A model generated the notes under the pieces. It searched no databases and was not told the origin of the DNA. It saw only the letters and a program-made list of their open reading frames with translations. From the NCBI GenBank assembly GCA_009841235.1, contig VXMH01000016.1, positions 59,019 through 123,018 of the forward strand: a stretch of DNA of 64,000 nucleotides, in the 5' to 3' direction. Shown here piece after piece: positions 1-8,141 of this stretch (within the stretch, counting starts at the first letter, position 1; every line of letters begins with the position of its first letter). Origin of the DNA: Caldilineaceae bacterium SB0661_bin_32 (GTDB lineage: Bacteria; Chloroflexota; Anaerolineae; Caldilineales; Caldilineaceae). Both the position numbers and the translations under genes were made by a program.

Positions 1-2
1 AG

Positions 3-728
3 GACCCCTTCTCCTCCCTCGACCCGCGCTGGCGCGTTACGGATGTGATCGCCGAACCGCTGATGGCCCAGAAGATCGGCCGGGGCGAAGCCGGCAGACG
101 CGTGCTTGATATCCTGCCGACCGTGGGGCTGGGTCCGCACTTCGCCGACCGCTTCCCCCATGAACTGAGCGGCGGTGAACGCCAGCGCGTCAGCATCGCC
201 CGCGCCCTGATCGTCTCCCCGCCACTCGTGGTTGCCGACGAACCCGTCTCGGCCCTGGACGTGTCTGTCCGCTCCCAGATCATCAATCTCCTGCTCGACC
301 TGCAAAGTCAGATGAATCTGACCTATGTCTTCATCGCTCACGACCTGAGCATCGTAAAGCACATCAGCCATCGCATTGCCGTCATGTACCTGGGACGGCT
401 GGTCGAGCTTGGCACAACGCAGCAGGTCTTTGAGGAGTGCAAGCACCCGTATACCAAGGCCCTGCTCGCCTCCGTCCTCGTCCCTGACCCGACGCACCGC
501 GAGCAGAGCTATGTTCTCGAAGGCGAGGTGCCCAGCCCGCTCAACCCGCCCAGCGGCTGCCACTTCTCCACCCGCTGCCCCTTCGCCCAGGAGCAATGCT
601 CAGCTGAAGAACCGGATCTGCGTGATATGGGAGATGGGCACTGGGTCCGCTGCCACTTCGCCGAAGAGCTGGACCTGAGCGAAGAGATATTTGCCCCGCA
701 ATTTGACACACCGACTGCCAGCAACTGA
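3..728 (+). CDS. Oligopeptide/dipeptide ABC transporter ATP-binding protein, 5' end outside the window
   Basis: This is the C-terminal part of an OppF/DppF-type ATPase that powers peptide or oligosaccharide uptake at the inner face of the membrane. The reading frame is open from base 3, so the Walker A half lies upstream of the window. Visible motifs are a Q-loop-like DPFSSLDPR, the ABC signature LSGGERQRVSI (about nt 165-197), Walker B LVVADEP followed by the D-loop SALD, and the switch histidine in AHDLSI. The tail carries the oligopeptide-transporter C-terminal domain (HPYTKALLASV and a Cys-containing CHFSTRCPFA stretch), which separates it from sugar ATPases. The glycosidase-like genes that follow suggest a sugar-containing substrate, but that is only an inference. 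Confidence 0.92.
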   Translation, partial: DPFSSLDPRWRVTDVIAEPLMAQKIGRGEAGRRVLDILPTVGLGPHFADRFPHELSGGERQRVSIARALIVSPPLVVADEPVSALDVSVRSQIINLLLDLQSQMNLTYVFIAHDLSIVKHISHRIAVMYLGRLVELGTTQQVFEECKHPYTKALLASVLVPDPTHREQSYVLEGEVPSPLNPPSGCHFSTRCPFAQEQCSAEEPDLRDMGDGHWVRCHFAEELDLSEEIFAPQFDTPTASN

Positions 729-791
729 TGGCCTGCAGCTTCACTTGCCGCTGGCAACCGATCGGCGCTTCCAACACCAAGGATCGTTCTC

Positions 792-2171
792 GTGACCCTG
801 CGTTCCCTCTTCTTCTTTGACGACTGGTGTCTGGCCCGCCGCGACAACATCGCCCGCCGCCTGGGGCAGCCCAAAAGGGTGCGGGAAGCCACCTACGCCG
901 ACCCCACCGAAAACCCGTTCAGCTATCCAACCGTGCTCTACGACGACCAGCGCAAACTGTGGCGCATGTTTTACCTGGGCCGCGAGACGATGCCGGGGAC
1001 GCTCTATCGCAAGGACGAGTGGTTTCTGACCGTCGAAAGCGATGACGGCATCCACTGGGAACGCCCGGACCTGACCGAGAAAGTTGCTCTGCCCTCCCGC
1101 ATGAGGCCCCACGAAATCTTCGACCGGCAGCAGATGGCCACCGGCGGCTCGGTCTTCCTCGATGAAAGCTCGCCCGAAGCCCGCTTCAAATGGCCCATCC
1201 TCGCTATCGACGAGGACGGCCAGCGCGCCTCGCGCCTGGCCTTCTCAGCCGACGGCTACAACTGGCAGATCGATCACGCCTCGCGCTGGCATCCCGGCAC
1301 GCCCGACCCCGGCTTCTTCACCTACCGCCACGCCGAACGCAACAGCCATGTCACCCTCGCCCGCCCCAGCCACGGCGACCGCCGCATCGCCCTCATGGAG
1401 ACCCGCGACTGGCGCACCTGGAGCGAACCGGAGGTCATCTTCCACCCCGATCCTCTCGATCCGCCCATGTGCCAGTTCTACGGTATCGCCGTCCTTCCCT
1501 ATAAGGGCATCTACGTGGGCATCCTCTGGATGTTCGAGACCGACCCGCTCGACCAGTGGCGGCAGAAGCTGGAAGGGAAGATCTACGGTGAACTCGTCTA
1601 CAGCTACGACGGCCTGCGTTTCCAACGCTCCCTGCGCCAGCCATTTGTCGGCCTCAACGAGCCGGGCGAATACGGCGGCGGCAACATCTATCCCTGTTCG
1701 ATGGCCGTCGACCACGAAGGGCAGATCCGCATCTATTCCGGCGGCACCAAGGGAGAGCATTTCCAGGCGCGTACGCTCAGCCGCGATGAGCCCGACTATG
1801 CCGCCATCCTCATGCACCGGCTGCGGCAGGACGGCTTCGTCTATCTCGAATCAAAGGCCGGCGCCGGCTACCTGACGACACGCTGGGTGCGTCTCAACGA
1901 CGAGCGCATGCTGCTCAACGTCCAGGCCCCCTACGGGGAGGTGCGCGTCCAGCTGTCGGACCTGGAAGGCCGCCCTTTGCCCGGCTACACCTTCGATCGC
2001 TGCGAACCATTCCGCGGCGACTCGACAGCCTGGCAGCCCCAATGGCAAGACAAAGAGGGCCTGGCCGAACAGGTCGGCACACCGCTCCGGATCGACGTGC
2101 GCCTCTACCATGCCCGCCTCTACGCCGTCCACGGCGACATCGAACTCGTCTACGCCAGCGACCTCAGATGA
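792..2171 (+). CDS. Beta-propeller glycosidase-like protein, first of a tandem pair
   Basis: This 459-residue protein has repeated blades with the pattern DGIHWERPDL / DGYNW / DGLRFQRS, typical of five-bladed propellers related to GH32/GH43/GH68 and common beside sulfatases in Planctomycetota and Chloroflexota. No signal peptide is evident, so it is probably cytoplasmic. The C-terminal 120 residues (GAGYLTTRWVRL onward) look like a beta-sandwich and resemble the same part of the next gene, so the two are paralogues. I chose the GTG start because AAGGA lies about 7 bases upstream. Substrate and catalytic residues cannot be assigned from sequence; hydrolase, lyase or binding protein all remain possible. 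Confidence 0.75.
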   Translation: MTLRSLFFFDDWCLARRDNIARRLGQPKRVREATYADPTENPFSYPTVLYDDQRKLWRMFYLGRETMPGTLYRKDEWFLTVESDDGIHWERPDLTEKVALPSRMRPHEIFDRQQMATGGSVFLDESSPEARFKWPILAIDEDGQRASRLAFSADGYNWQIDHASRWHPGTPDPGFFTYRHAERNSHVTLARPSHGDRRIALMETRDWRTWSEPEVIFHPDPLDPPMCQFYGIAVLPYKGIYVGILWMFETDPLDQWRQKLEGKIYGELVYSYDGLRFQRSLRQPFVGLNEPGEYGGGNIYPCSMAVDHEGQIRIYSGGTKGEHFQARTLSRDEPDYAAILMHRLRQDGFVYLESKAGAGYLTTRWVRLNDERMLLNVQAPYGEVRVQLSDLEGRPLPGYTFDRCEPFRGDSTAWQPQWQDKEGLAEQVGTPLRIDVRLYHARLYAVHGDIELVYASDLR

Positions 2172-2349
2172 ACTGGCGTTCGCGAGGAGTCCTCCGAACT
2201 CTCCCCCTGGTCGTATCTGCGGACATGGAACAGACCCGTTGGAAGCGGCTGTGAGATCAGATTGGGGGTCTATAAGGAGTCTATTTGGCTTATTCTCGCC
2301 ACCCACGGCGCCAACCCAACCGTAGTCCACCCCTCTCGGAGATCAGGAC

Positions 2350-4047
2350 ATGGCAAACGAAACACTCTACAACGGCATCACCCTCCCGCAGACCTGGCCG
2401 CCGCGCAATGTGGTCGAAAGCTCGCGCGAGCCGATCCCCGTGCCCTATCTCGCCCATCCCCCGCAGGTCATCCCTATCGACCTGGGCCGCCAGCTCTTCG
2501 TGGACGACTTTCTGATCACAGAGACCTCCCTGACACGCGCCTACGGCAAACCGGAAATTCACCCGCAAAGCCCGGTGCTCAGCCCCGAAACCGACGAGGA
2601 GATGGACTCAGGCTTTTGCCCGATGGCCGCGCCCTTCAACGACGGCGCCTGGTACGACCCGCAGGACAAGCTGTTCAAGCTATGGTACATGCCCGGCTGG
2701 TTCCACAGCACCGCCCTCGCCACCAGCACCGACGGCATCCACTGGGAACGTCCGCAGCTCGACGTCACGCCCGGAACCAACCTGGTGTGGCCAAACAACG
2801 ATGGATCTGACCGCGACGGCTGTCTCGTCTGGCTGGACAGCGACACACCCGACCCCGCGCAGCGTTTCAAGATGTTCCAATACTATCGCCACTACAAACC
2901 GAGGCCGGGTCAGCCCCCGATTCCACCCGGCAGTTGGCCGTCCCAAATGGCCAGGGGGGAGATAGTCTCCGAAGGCTGGGCCCAGGTATCGCCCGACGGC
3001 ATCCACTGGAGCGACCCCGTCATCACCACGCAGGTCGGCGACAACACAACCTTTTTCTACAACCCCTTCCGCCGCAAATGGTGCATGAGCATCCGCCGCT
3101 CCGGCCGCATCGACGAGACCACCAGTCTGCGCGCCCGCTTCTACAGAGAGTCGGACGATTTCCTGCAAGGCGCGCAGTGGGACATGGATAGCGACGAGGT
3201 CTTCTGGCAACGTATCGACCACTTCGACCTGCCCGACCCCGCCCGCCCCGACCATCGCGTCGCTCTCTACGACGTGAACGTGACCCCTTACGAGAGCCTC
3301 ATGCTGGGCCTCTTCGCCATCTTCCGCGGCCCCGAAAATGACATCTGCGCCGCCGAAGGCGTTCCCAAAACCATGGACCTGGAGCTGACCTACAGCCGCG
3401 ACGGCTTCCACTTCAGCCGCCCGGACCGCACGCCCTTCCTGGCCTCAAGCCGCAAGATAGGCGACTGGAATCGCGCCTACCTTCATGCCTGCGGCGGCCT
3501 CTGCCTGGTCGTTCACGACCGCATCTACTTCTACTTCGCCGGCTTTTCCGGCCTGTCGCCAAAAATGGGGCCCAATGACGTAGGGGATACCGGCCTGTCG
3601 CGGCGCGTCATGTACGCCGGCGCCAGCACCGGGCTGGCAACCCTCCGGCGTGACGGCTTCGCGAGCATGGAAGCCGGCGCGGGCGGCGGTACGCTGACCA
3701 CGCGACCCGTTACCTTCACCGGGGACCGCCTCTTCGTCAACGTCAATGCGCCGCAGGGCGAGCTAAGGGTGTCCGTGTTGGACGGTAACGGGGATGCTAT
3801 GGAAGGGTTGGGCGCCGATGCGTGCGTTGCGCTCAGTGTGGACAGCACCTGCGCCGAGGTGAAATGGTCGTCCGGCGCCGACCTCGCCGCGCTGGCCGGT
3901 CAACCATGCAGGCTGCAGTTCCATTTGCAATCGGGGCAGCTGTTCTCCTTCTGGGTGACCGATGACCCCAACGGCGCCAGCTATGGGCACATGGCTGCCG
4001 GCGGTCCCGGCTTCACAAACGGCCGCGACCTGCCTCAATCCCAATAG
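2350..4047 (+). CDS. Beta-propeller glycosidase-like protein, second of a tandem pair
   Basis: This 565-residue relative of the preceding gene has an N-terminal GRQLFVDDFLITETSLTR segment, the hallmark LFVDDxLI opening of a large uncharacterised glycosidase-like family often linked to sulfatases. Blade motifs DGIHWERPQL, DGIHWSDPVI and DGFHFSRPDR recur through the middle. The C-terminal part again contains LTTRPVTF and a beta-rich domain similar to its neighbour. ATG is preceded by a weak AGGAC site. It probably belongs with the converging sulfatase and the upstream transporter in breakdown of a decorated glycan; this role is inferred from context only. Confidence 0.75.
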   Translation: MANETLYNGITLPQTWPPRNVVESSREPIPVPYLAHPPQVIPIDLGRQLFVDDFLITETSLTRAYGKPEIHPQSPVLSPETDEEMDSGFCPMAAPFNDGAWYDPQDKLFKLWYMPGWFHSTALATSTDGIHWERPQLDVTPGTNLVWPNNDGSDRDGCLVWLDSDTPDPAQRFKMFQYYRHYKPRPGQPPIPPGSWPSQMARGEIVSEGWAQVSPDGIHWSDPVITTQVGDNTTFFYNPFRRKWCMSIRRSGRIDETTSLRARFYRESDDFLQGAQWDMDSDEVFWQRIDHFDLPDPARPDHRVALYDVNVTPYESLMLGLFAIFRGPENDICAAEGVPKTMDLELTYSRDGFHFSRPDRTPFLASSRKIGDWNRAYLHACGGLCLVVHDRIYFYFAGFSGLSPKMGPNDVGDTGLSRRVMYAGASTGLATLRRDGFASMEAGAGGGTLTTRPVTFTGDRLFVNVNAPQGELRVSVLDGNGDAMEGLGADACVALSVDSTCAEVKWSSGADLAALAGQPCRLQFHLQSGQLFSFWVTDDPNGASYGHMAAGGPGFTNGRDLPQSQ

Positions 4048-4109
4048 CCGACGGCCCGCGAAACGAAGCTCAGATTCATCGCTGTTACCGACCACGAACC
4101 ACTGCAGTT

Positions 4110-5828
4110 TCATTCCCGCAGCCGTTCAGCGGTCAGATAGTACGCCCCGGCCAGCGGGCTTCCCTGCTCGTCATGCCACCAGCTTTTCACCGTGGTCGGC
4201 CCGCGTTCCACCGCCATCTCAAAGGTCTGCGCGGTCGCGTCCGGCGGCACCGGCAGCGTCTGCTCGCTGCGGCCCACCTGCAGCCAGGCTGAGGCAACCG
4301 GCAGCGCCTTGCCCGCGGGCCAACTGCCGTCCACGCCCTGCATCACCGGCGCGGGGTCGGAGATGCCCAGGCCGGATTCCTCCGGCCAGCGGCGCAGCGT
4401 AAAGCTGTAGAGACCGGCGCGCGCCGCATCAACGTGCCAGGTGCCGCTGTCCATCACCGGCCCGCGCATCCCCCTCTGGTTATCCGCATACACCCAGGCC
4501 CAGTCGCAGCTGCACAGGCGCGCCGGGTTCTCCGCGTCGGAGCCGATCGCCAGGGGTTGATAGCTCGTGAGGGTATCGCTTACGCTATCCCACCAGGCCC
4601 CGTACTGCCCTCGCAGCTGCTTGACCAGCTCCGGATTGGCCGCGGCTACGTCCTGCTGTTGTCCCGGGTCCTCGCCAATGTTGTACAGCTCCTGCCCATC
4701 GACCAGCCGCCACCGCCCCCACATCACCGCCGCCCGGTCCCGGCCCGTAAAGCCGGTGCGGGCGCCTTCGTTGGCGTGCCCATACTGCACGACCGACGTC
4801 CGATTCGCCACCGCCTTGTCCGGCCGCCGCATGTGCGCAGCCAGCGACAAGCCGTCGCACGTCCAGCCGTCCGGCGCATGCAGACCACACAGATCGATCA
4901 AGGTCGGCAGGATGTCCACCCCGCGCGTCACGCCGCCCACGTCGCGGCCTCCTTCAAGTCCTGCCGCCGGCCAGCGAATAAAACAGGGCACACGGTGGCC
5001 GCCCTCGTATAGCGAAGTCTTCCTGCCCCGCATTCCCGCATTGTAGATCCCTTCCCCCATCGCCGTGCCATTGTCGGTCATGAATATCAGGATCGTGTTA
5101 TCACGGATTTCGTTGTCCAGCAGGAATTTTTCCAACTGCGCCATATTCTCGTCAATGTTGGCGATCATGCCGAAAAAACTGGCCTCATCCCGCTGGATGC
5201 CGTCCAGATACGGACGCCGGTATTCGTCGGGAACCCAATACGGGCCATGCGGCGCATTCGTCGCAATATAGGCAAAAAATGGCTCATTCCGGTTGTGGCA
5301 GCCCTGCATCCAACACATCGCTTCCTCGAACCAGACGTCGGTGCAGTAGCCCATGTACTGCCTGATCTCATCCTTATGGCGGTAGTGGTCATCAAAATAG
5401 TCGTTGCCATAGTAGTCGGCCGCCGAGGTGATGCCGAAGGCGGGATGATGGATCGTCTCATGGAAACCGCGATCCTGCGGCCGGTAGGGATAGTTGTCGC
5501 CCAGATGCCACTTGCCGAAATGGCCGGTGTGATAACCGTTGTCAGCCAGGATGTCGGCCATCGTCGGCAGGTCCGCGCGCAGGAGCGAACGTCCCATACA
5601 GACGAACGTCGCCCCGTTTCGCAACGCATCCTGGCCCGTCATCAGCTCGCCGCGCGTCGGCGTACACATGGGAGCCACATGAAAGTCGGTCAAACGTACA
5701 CTGTCAGCGTGCAGACGGTCCAGCGCAGGTGTCTTCAGAATGGGATTGCCGAGGCAGGACAGGTCCCCGTAACCCTGGTCATCCGTCAGCACGAATATGA
5801 TATTGGGGCGCGACTGTGTGTTCGACAT
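4110..5828 (-). CDS. Sulfatase (formylglycine-dependent, arylsulfatase family)
   Basis: This 572-residue enzyme hydrolyses sulfate esters. Near the N-terminus FVLTDDQGYGD supplies the metal aspartates (D16, D17). CTPTRGELMTG (C55) is the C-x-P-x-R signature whose cysteine becomes formylglycine. A later MTDNGTAMGEG carries further calcium ligands. The last 150 residues form the usual C-terminal subdomain plus an extra beta-rich tail. No export signal is seen after the chosen ATG; an in-frame upstream extension has no family similarity, and GAAAGG sits 8 bases before the ATG. The gene is divergent from the nitrilase-family gene and convergent with the propeller pair. No sulfatase-maturating enzyme gene is visible in this window. 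Confidence 0.9.
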   Translation of the reverse strand: MSNTQSRPNIIFVLTDDQGYGDLSCLGNPILKTPALDRLHADSVRLTDFHVAPMCTPTRGELMTGQDALRNGATFVCMGRSLLRADLPTMADILADNGYHTGHFGKWHLGDNYPYRPQDRGFHETIHHPAFGITSAADYYGNDYFDDHYRHKDEIRQYMGYCTDVWFEEAMCWMQGCHNRNEPFFAYIATNAPHGPYWVPDEYRRPYLDGIQRDEASFFGMIANIDENMAQLEKFLLDNEIRDNTILIFMTDNGTAMGEGIYNAGMRGRKTSLYEGGHRVPCFIRWPAAGLEGGRDVGGVTRGVDILPTLIDLCGLHAPDGWTCDGLSLAAHMRRPDKAVANRTSVVQYGHANEGARTGFTGRDRAAVMWGRWRLVDGQELYNIGEDPGQQQDVAAANPELVKQLRGQYGAWWDSVSDTLTSYQPLAIGSDAENPARLCSCDWAWVYADNQRGMRGPVMDSGTWHVDAARAGLYSFTLRRWPEESGLGISDPAPVMQGVDGSWPAGKALPVASAWLQVGRSEQTLPVPPDATAQTFEMAVERGPTTVKSWWHDEQGSPLAGAYYLTAERLRE

Positions 5829-5995
5829 GGAGCGGCCTTTCAGTGGAGCGTTGAATCGTGAGAGAATCCCTCGCCGCATCTTACATTGAACCGGCGCCAT
5901 GCTGCAATCACCGTCCGCCAACACCGACAGTCAGGCTGGATATCTTCGTGCTCTTCGTGAACTGATTTGACACGCACAACTCCCTTTCGCCCCGG

Positions 5996-6024
5996 TTGAC
6001 ACAGCAGCCCCTCCCGGCGAAAAT
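5996..6024 (+). promoter_or_regulatory. Sigma70-type promoter for the nitrilase-SDR operon
   Basis: TTGACA (5996-6001), a 17-base spacer and GAAAAT (6019-6024) form a good -35/-10 pair. The predicted transcript starts near 6031, about 50 bases before the ATG at 6080. A second TTGACA lies 29 bases upstream at 5967 but has no -10 partner. Confidence 0.6.
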
Positions 6025-6079
6025 GATCGCATCAAGAGCGCGACTTGCACCCTGCCCCTTCACCGACAGGAGTCATCCC

Positions 6080-7069
6080 ATGAGCCGCTTTGCCAACATC
6101 AGCCTGGTCAACTTCCCCACCCTGCCCCCGGACGAGCCCGACCGCTTACAAAAGACGCTGGACCGCATGTGCGGCTACGTGGACGATGCCGCCCAGGAGC
6201 AGAGCGATATCGTCGCCTTCCCCGAAATCTGCAACTGCCTCGACACCGCCGACCCATCTGACGTGGCCGAGCCCCTGGATGGGCCGACCGTGACCGCGCT
6301 TTCCCAGGCCGCCCGCCAGCATGAGCTGTACGTCGTCTGTCCGCTCATAGTCAGCGAAGAGGGGCGGCGCTACAACTGCGCCGTTCTCATCGGCCGCAAA
6401 GGTGAAATCGTCGGTGTCTACCGCAAGAACTTCCCCACCCACCCCGAGCTGGAAGCCGGCGTCACCCCGGGCGTCGAAACACCCGTCTTCGAGACCGATT
6501 TCGGCCGTGTCGGGCTCTGCATCTGCTTCGATCTCAACTACTGGGAGGTCGGCTCCGGCCTCTGCCAGAACCACGCCGAACTGGTGATCTGGCCCTCCAT
6601 GTGGGCCGGCGGGCGCATGTTGAGCAAATGGGCGATGGAGTTCGGCTTCAATATGGCCGCTGTCTGGAAAGAACAGTCCACCTTCGTCGACATCGCCGGC
6701 CGTGAGCTTCTCGCCGTCAAACGCGAGGCCAGAGACCGCACCGGCCGCTCGCCCGTGGTCACCGCCCGCATCGACCTCGACCGCCGCCTTCTCCATCCGG
6801 ACTATAACCTGGAAAACCTGAAGGCCCTCTTCAAACGCTATGGGCCGACCGCAGCCTTCACCCAGTGGCTCAAACAGGACTGCCATCTAGTCTTCGGTTC
6901 ACAGGTGCCGGGCCTCTCCAGCGATCAGTTGATAGAGGAGTTCGGCCTCGAGACGATGCGCGACTACCTTGCACGTGTGCGCCGCGACCGCAAAGCCGCG
7001 CTGGCGGCAGTTGCCGGACCGGTCTATGCCAACGGACAAACAGTCGCGCAGGACGGAGAGAGAATCTGA
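6080..7069 (+). CDS. Carbon-nitrogen hydrolase (nitrilase superfamily)
   Basis: This 329-residue cytoplasmic amidase/nitrilase-like enzyme cleaves a C-N bond of an unknown substrate. The Glu-Lys-Cys triad is intact: E49 in AFPEICN, K116 in YRKNFPTHPE, and C149 in GLCICFDLNYWE. The C-terminal 60 residues extend beyond the usual fold. The ATG at 6080 was chosen because AGGAG lies just upstream; the longer frame starts inside the promoter's -35 box. Its stop overlaps the ATG of the dehydrogenase by one base (TGATG), so the two are translationally coupled and probably act in one catabolic route, for example on an amide or carbamoylated sugar derivative. Confidence 0.88.
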   Translation: MSRFANISLVNFPTLPPDEPDRLQKTLDRMCGYVDDAAQEQSDIVAFPEICNCLDTADPSDVAEPLDGPTVTALSQAARQHELYVVCPLIVSEEGRRYNCAVLIGRKGEIVGVYRKNFPTHPELEAGVTPGVETPVFETDFGRVGLCICFDLNYWEVGSGLCQNHAELVIWPSMWAGGRMLSKWAMEFGFNMAAVWKEQSTFVDIAGRELLAVKREARDRTGRSPVVTARIDLDRRLLHPDYNLENLKALFKRYGPTAAFTQWLKQDCHLVFGSQVPGLSSDQLIEEFGLETMRDYLARVRRDRKAALAAVAGPVYANGQTVAQDGERI

Positions 7070-7869
7070 TGCTACTGACAGGGAAAACCGTCATTGTCAC
7101 CGGCGCCGGCGGCGGCCTGGGCGCCGGCATCGCTGCCGTCTGCAGCCGTGAGGGAGCCAACGTGGTGGTGGCCGACATCCGCGGTGATGCCGCTCGCGAC
7201 GTGGCCGACAGCCTGCCCGGCGATGCCCTTGCCGTCCACTGCGACGTCGGCGACGACGACGCCCAGGCCGAACTGGTGCAAAAAGCGGTTGACGCCTTCG
7301 GGCGGGTCGACGGCCTCGTGAACAACGCCGGCATCAACTTCGCCAAACCGTTCCTGGAGACGACCGCCGAGGACTGGGAGCACATCATCCGCGTCGACCT
7401 GCGCGCCGTATTCTTCCTGACCCAGAAGGTCTGCCGGCAGATGCTCACGCAGTCCCCCGGCGGCGGCAGCGTCGTGAACATCGCCAGCGTCCACGCTCAC
7501 GCCGCCCTGCCCGGCGCCGGCCCCTACGATGCAGCCAAAGCCGGCGTCGTGATGATGGGCAAGAGCTTCGCCCTCGAAATGGCCCCGAACAATATTCGCG
7601 TCAACGCGATCTCCCCCGGGCTGCTCGATACCCAGATCTGGCAGGACCTGCAGGACGCCGCGCCCAGCCCGGAGGAGTGCCTGGCGTTCTGGCGCACCAA
7701 CATTCCCATCGGCCGCGTGATCGCCCCGGAGGAGATCGGCGAGCTGGCCGCCTTCCTGCTCAGCGACCGCAGCGCCTCCATCACCGGCGCCAACATCTAC
7801 GCCGACGGCGGCATGACCGCCCAGCTCATAAGCCAGGAGCCCTACACCTCCAAGCCGATCGAGGGCTGA
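7069..7869 (+). CDS. Short-chain dehydrogenase/reductase
   Basis: This 266-residue classical SDR interconverts an alcohol and a ketone using NAD(P). The nucleotide-binding TGAGGGLG motif is at residues 11-18, followed by VADIRGD (an Asp after beta-2 suggests NAD), VNNAGIN, catalytic S140, and Y153-x3-K157 in PYDAAK. The C-terminal substrate loop is ordinary (GANIYADGGM). It starts at the ATG that overlaps the previous stop, so it is the second gene of a two-gene operon. The exact substrate is unknown; 3-ketoacyl-ACP reductase and sugar dehydrogenase annotations are equally common for such sequences. Confidence 0.9.
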   Translation: MLLTGKTVIVTGAGGGLGAGIAAVCSREGANVVVADIRGDAARDVADSLPGDALAVHCDVGDDDAQAELVQKAVDAFGRVDGLVNNAGINFAKPFLETTAEDWEHIIRVDLRAVFFLTQKVCRQMLTQSPGGGSVVNIASVHAHAALPGAGPYDAAKAGVVMMGKSFALEMAPNNIRVNAISPGLLDTQIWQDLQDAAPSPEECLAFWRTNIPIGRVIAPEEIGELAAFLLSDRSASITGANIYADGGMTAQLISQEPYTSKPIEG

Positions 7870-7913
7870 GCATAACCTGGGCCGTCTCCTCTGCGCCGCG
7901 CAGTGCGCGAATT

Positions 7914-8008
7914 CGTAGACGGATCGTACCTATATTGCCCAGGACACTACGCAAAGCAAACGCACGCTCGTTCGCCGAAAGAGACAGCTCTGAATTCCAG
8001 TGTAACTG
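7914..8008 (+). repeat. Copy 1 of a paired intergenic element
   Basis: A roughly 95-base stretch shares both ends with 32088-32182 at exactly the same internal spacing. The first 30 bases match at 25 positions (CGTAGACGG, TCGTAC and TGCCCAG blocks), and CCAGTGTAA occurs 83 bases after the start in both copies. The middle is not conserved. This copy lies between the SDR stop and the MFS gene and may be part of the latter's leader. Confidence 0.6.
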
Positions 8009-8104
8009 CCCGCAGAGCGTTCCATTTCAACACACAGCCCGCGCCCATTTCAGGTTTCCCTTCAACCCGTTCCTGGTGTAACATACTGGTCTGACACAGA
8101 CTTC

Positions 8105-8116
8105 TGAACCGATTCA
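8105..8116. promoter_or_regulatory. Possible LacI-family operator
   Basis: TGAACCGATTCA is a near-perfect palindrome around a central CG, the shape bound by many LacI/GalR sugar regulators. It lies 25 bases before the MFS start codon, where a repressor would block transcription. No LacI-type gene is present in this window. Confidence 0.35.
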
Positions 8117-8141
8117 GTTTTTCAGCCGAAACAGTACTCCC

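Noticed and set aside
5829..5924. In-frame N-terminal extension of the first sulfatase
   Set aside because: The 32 additional residues do not resemble the family or a signal peptide; the internal ATG has a ribosome-binding site and the right distance to the TDDQ motif.
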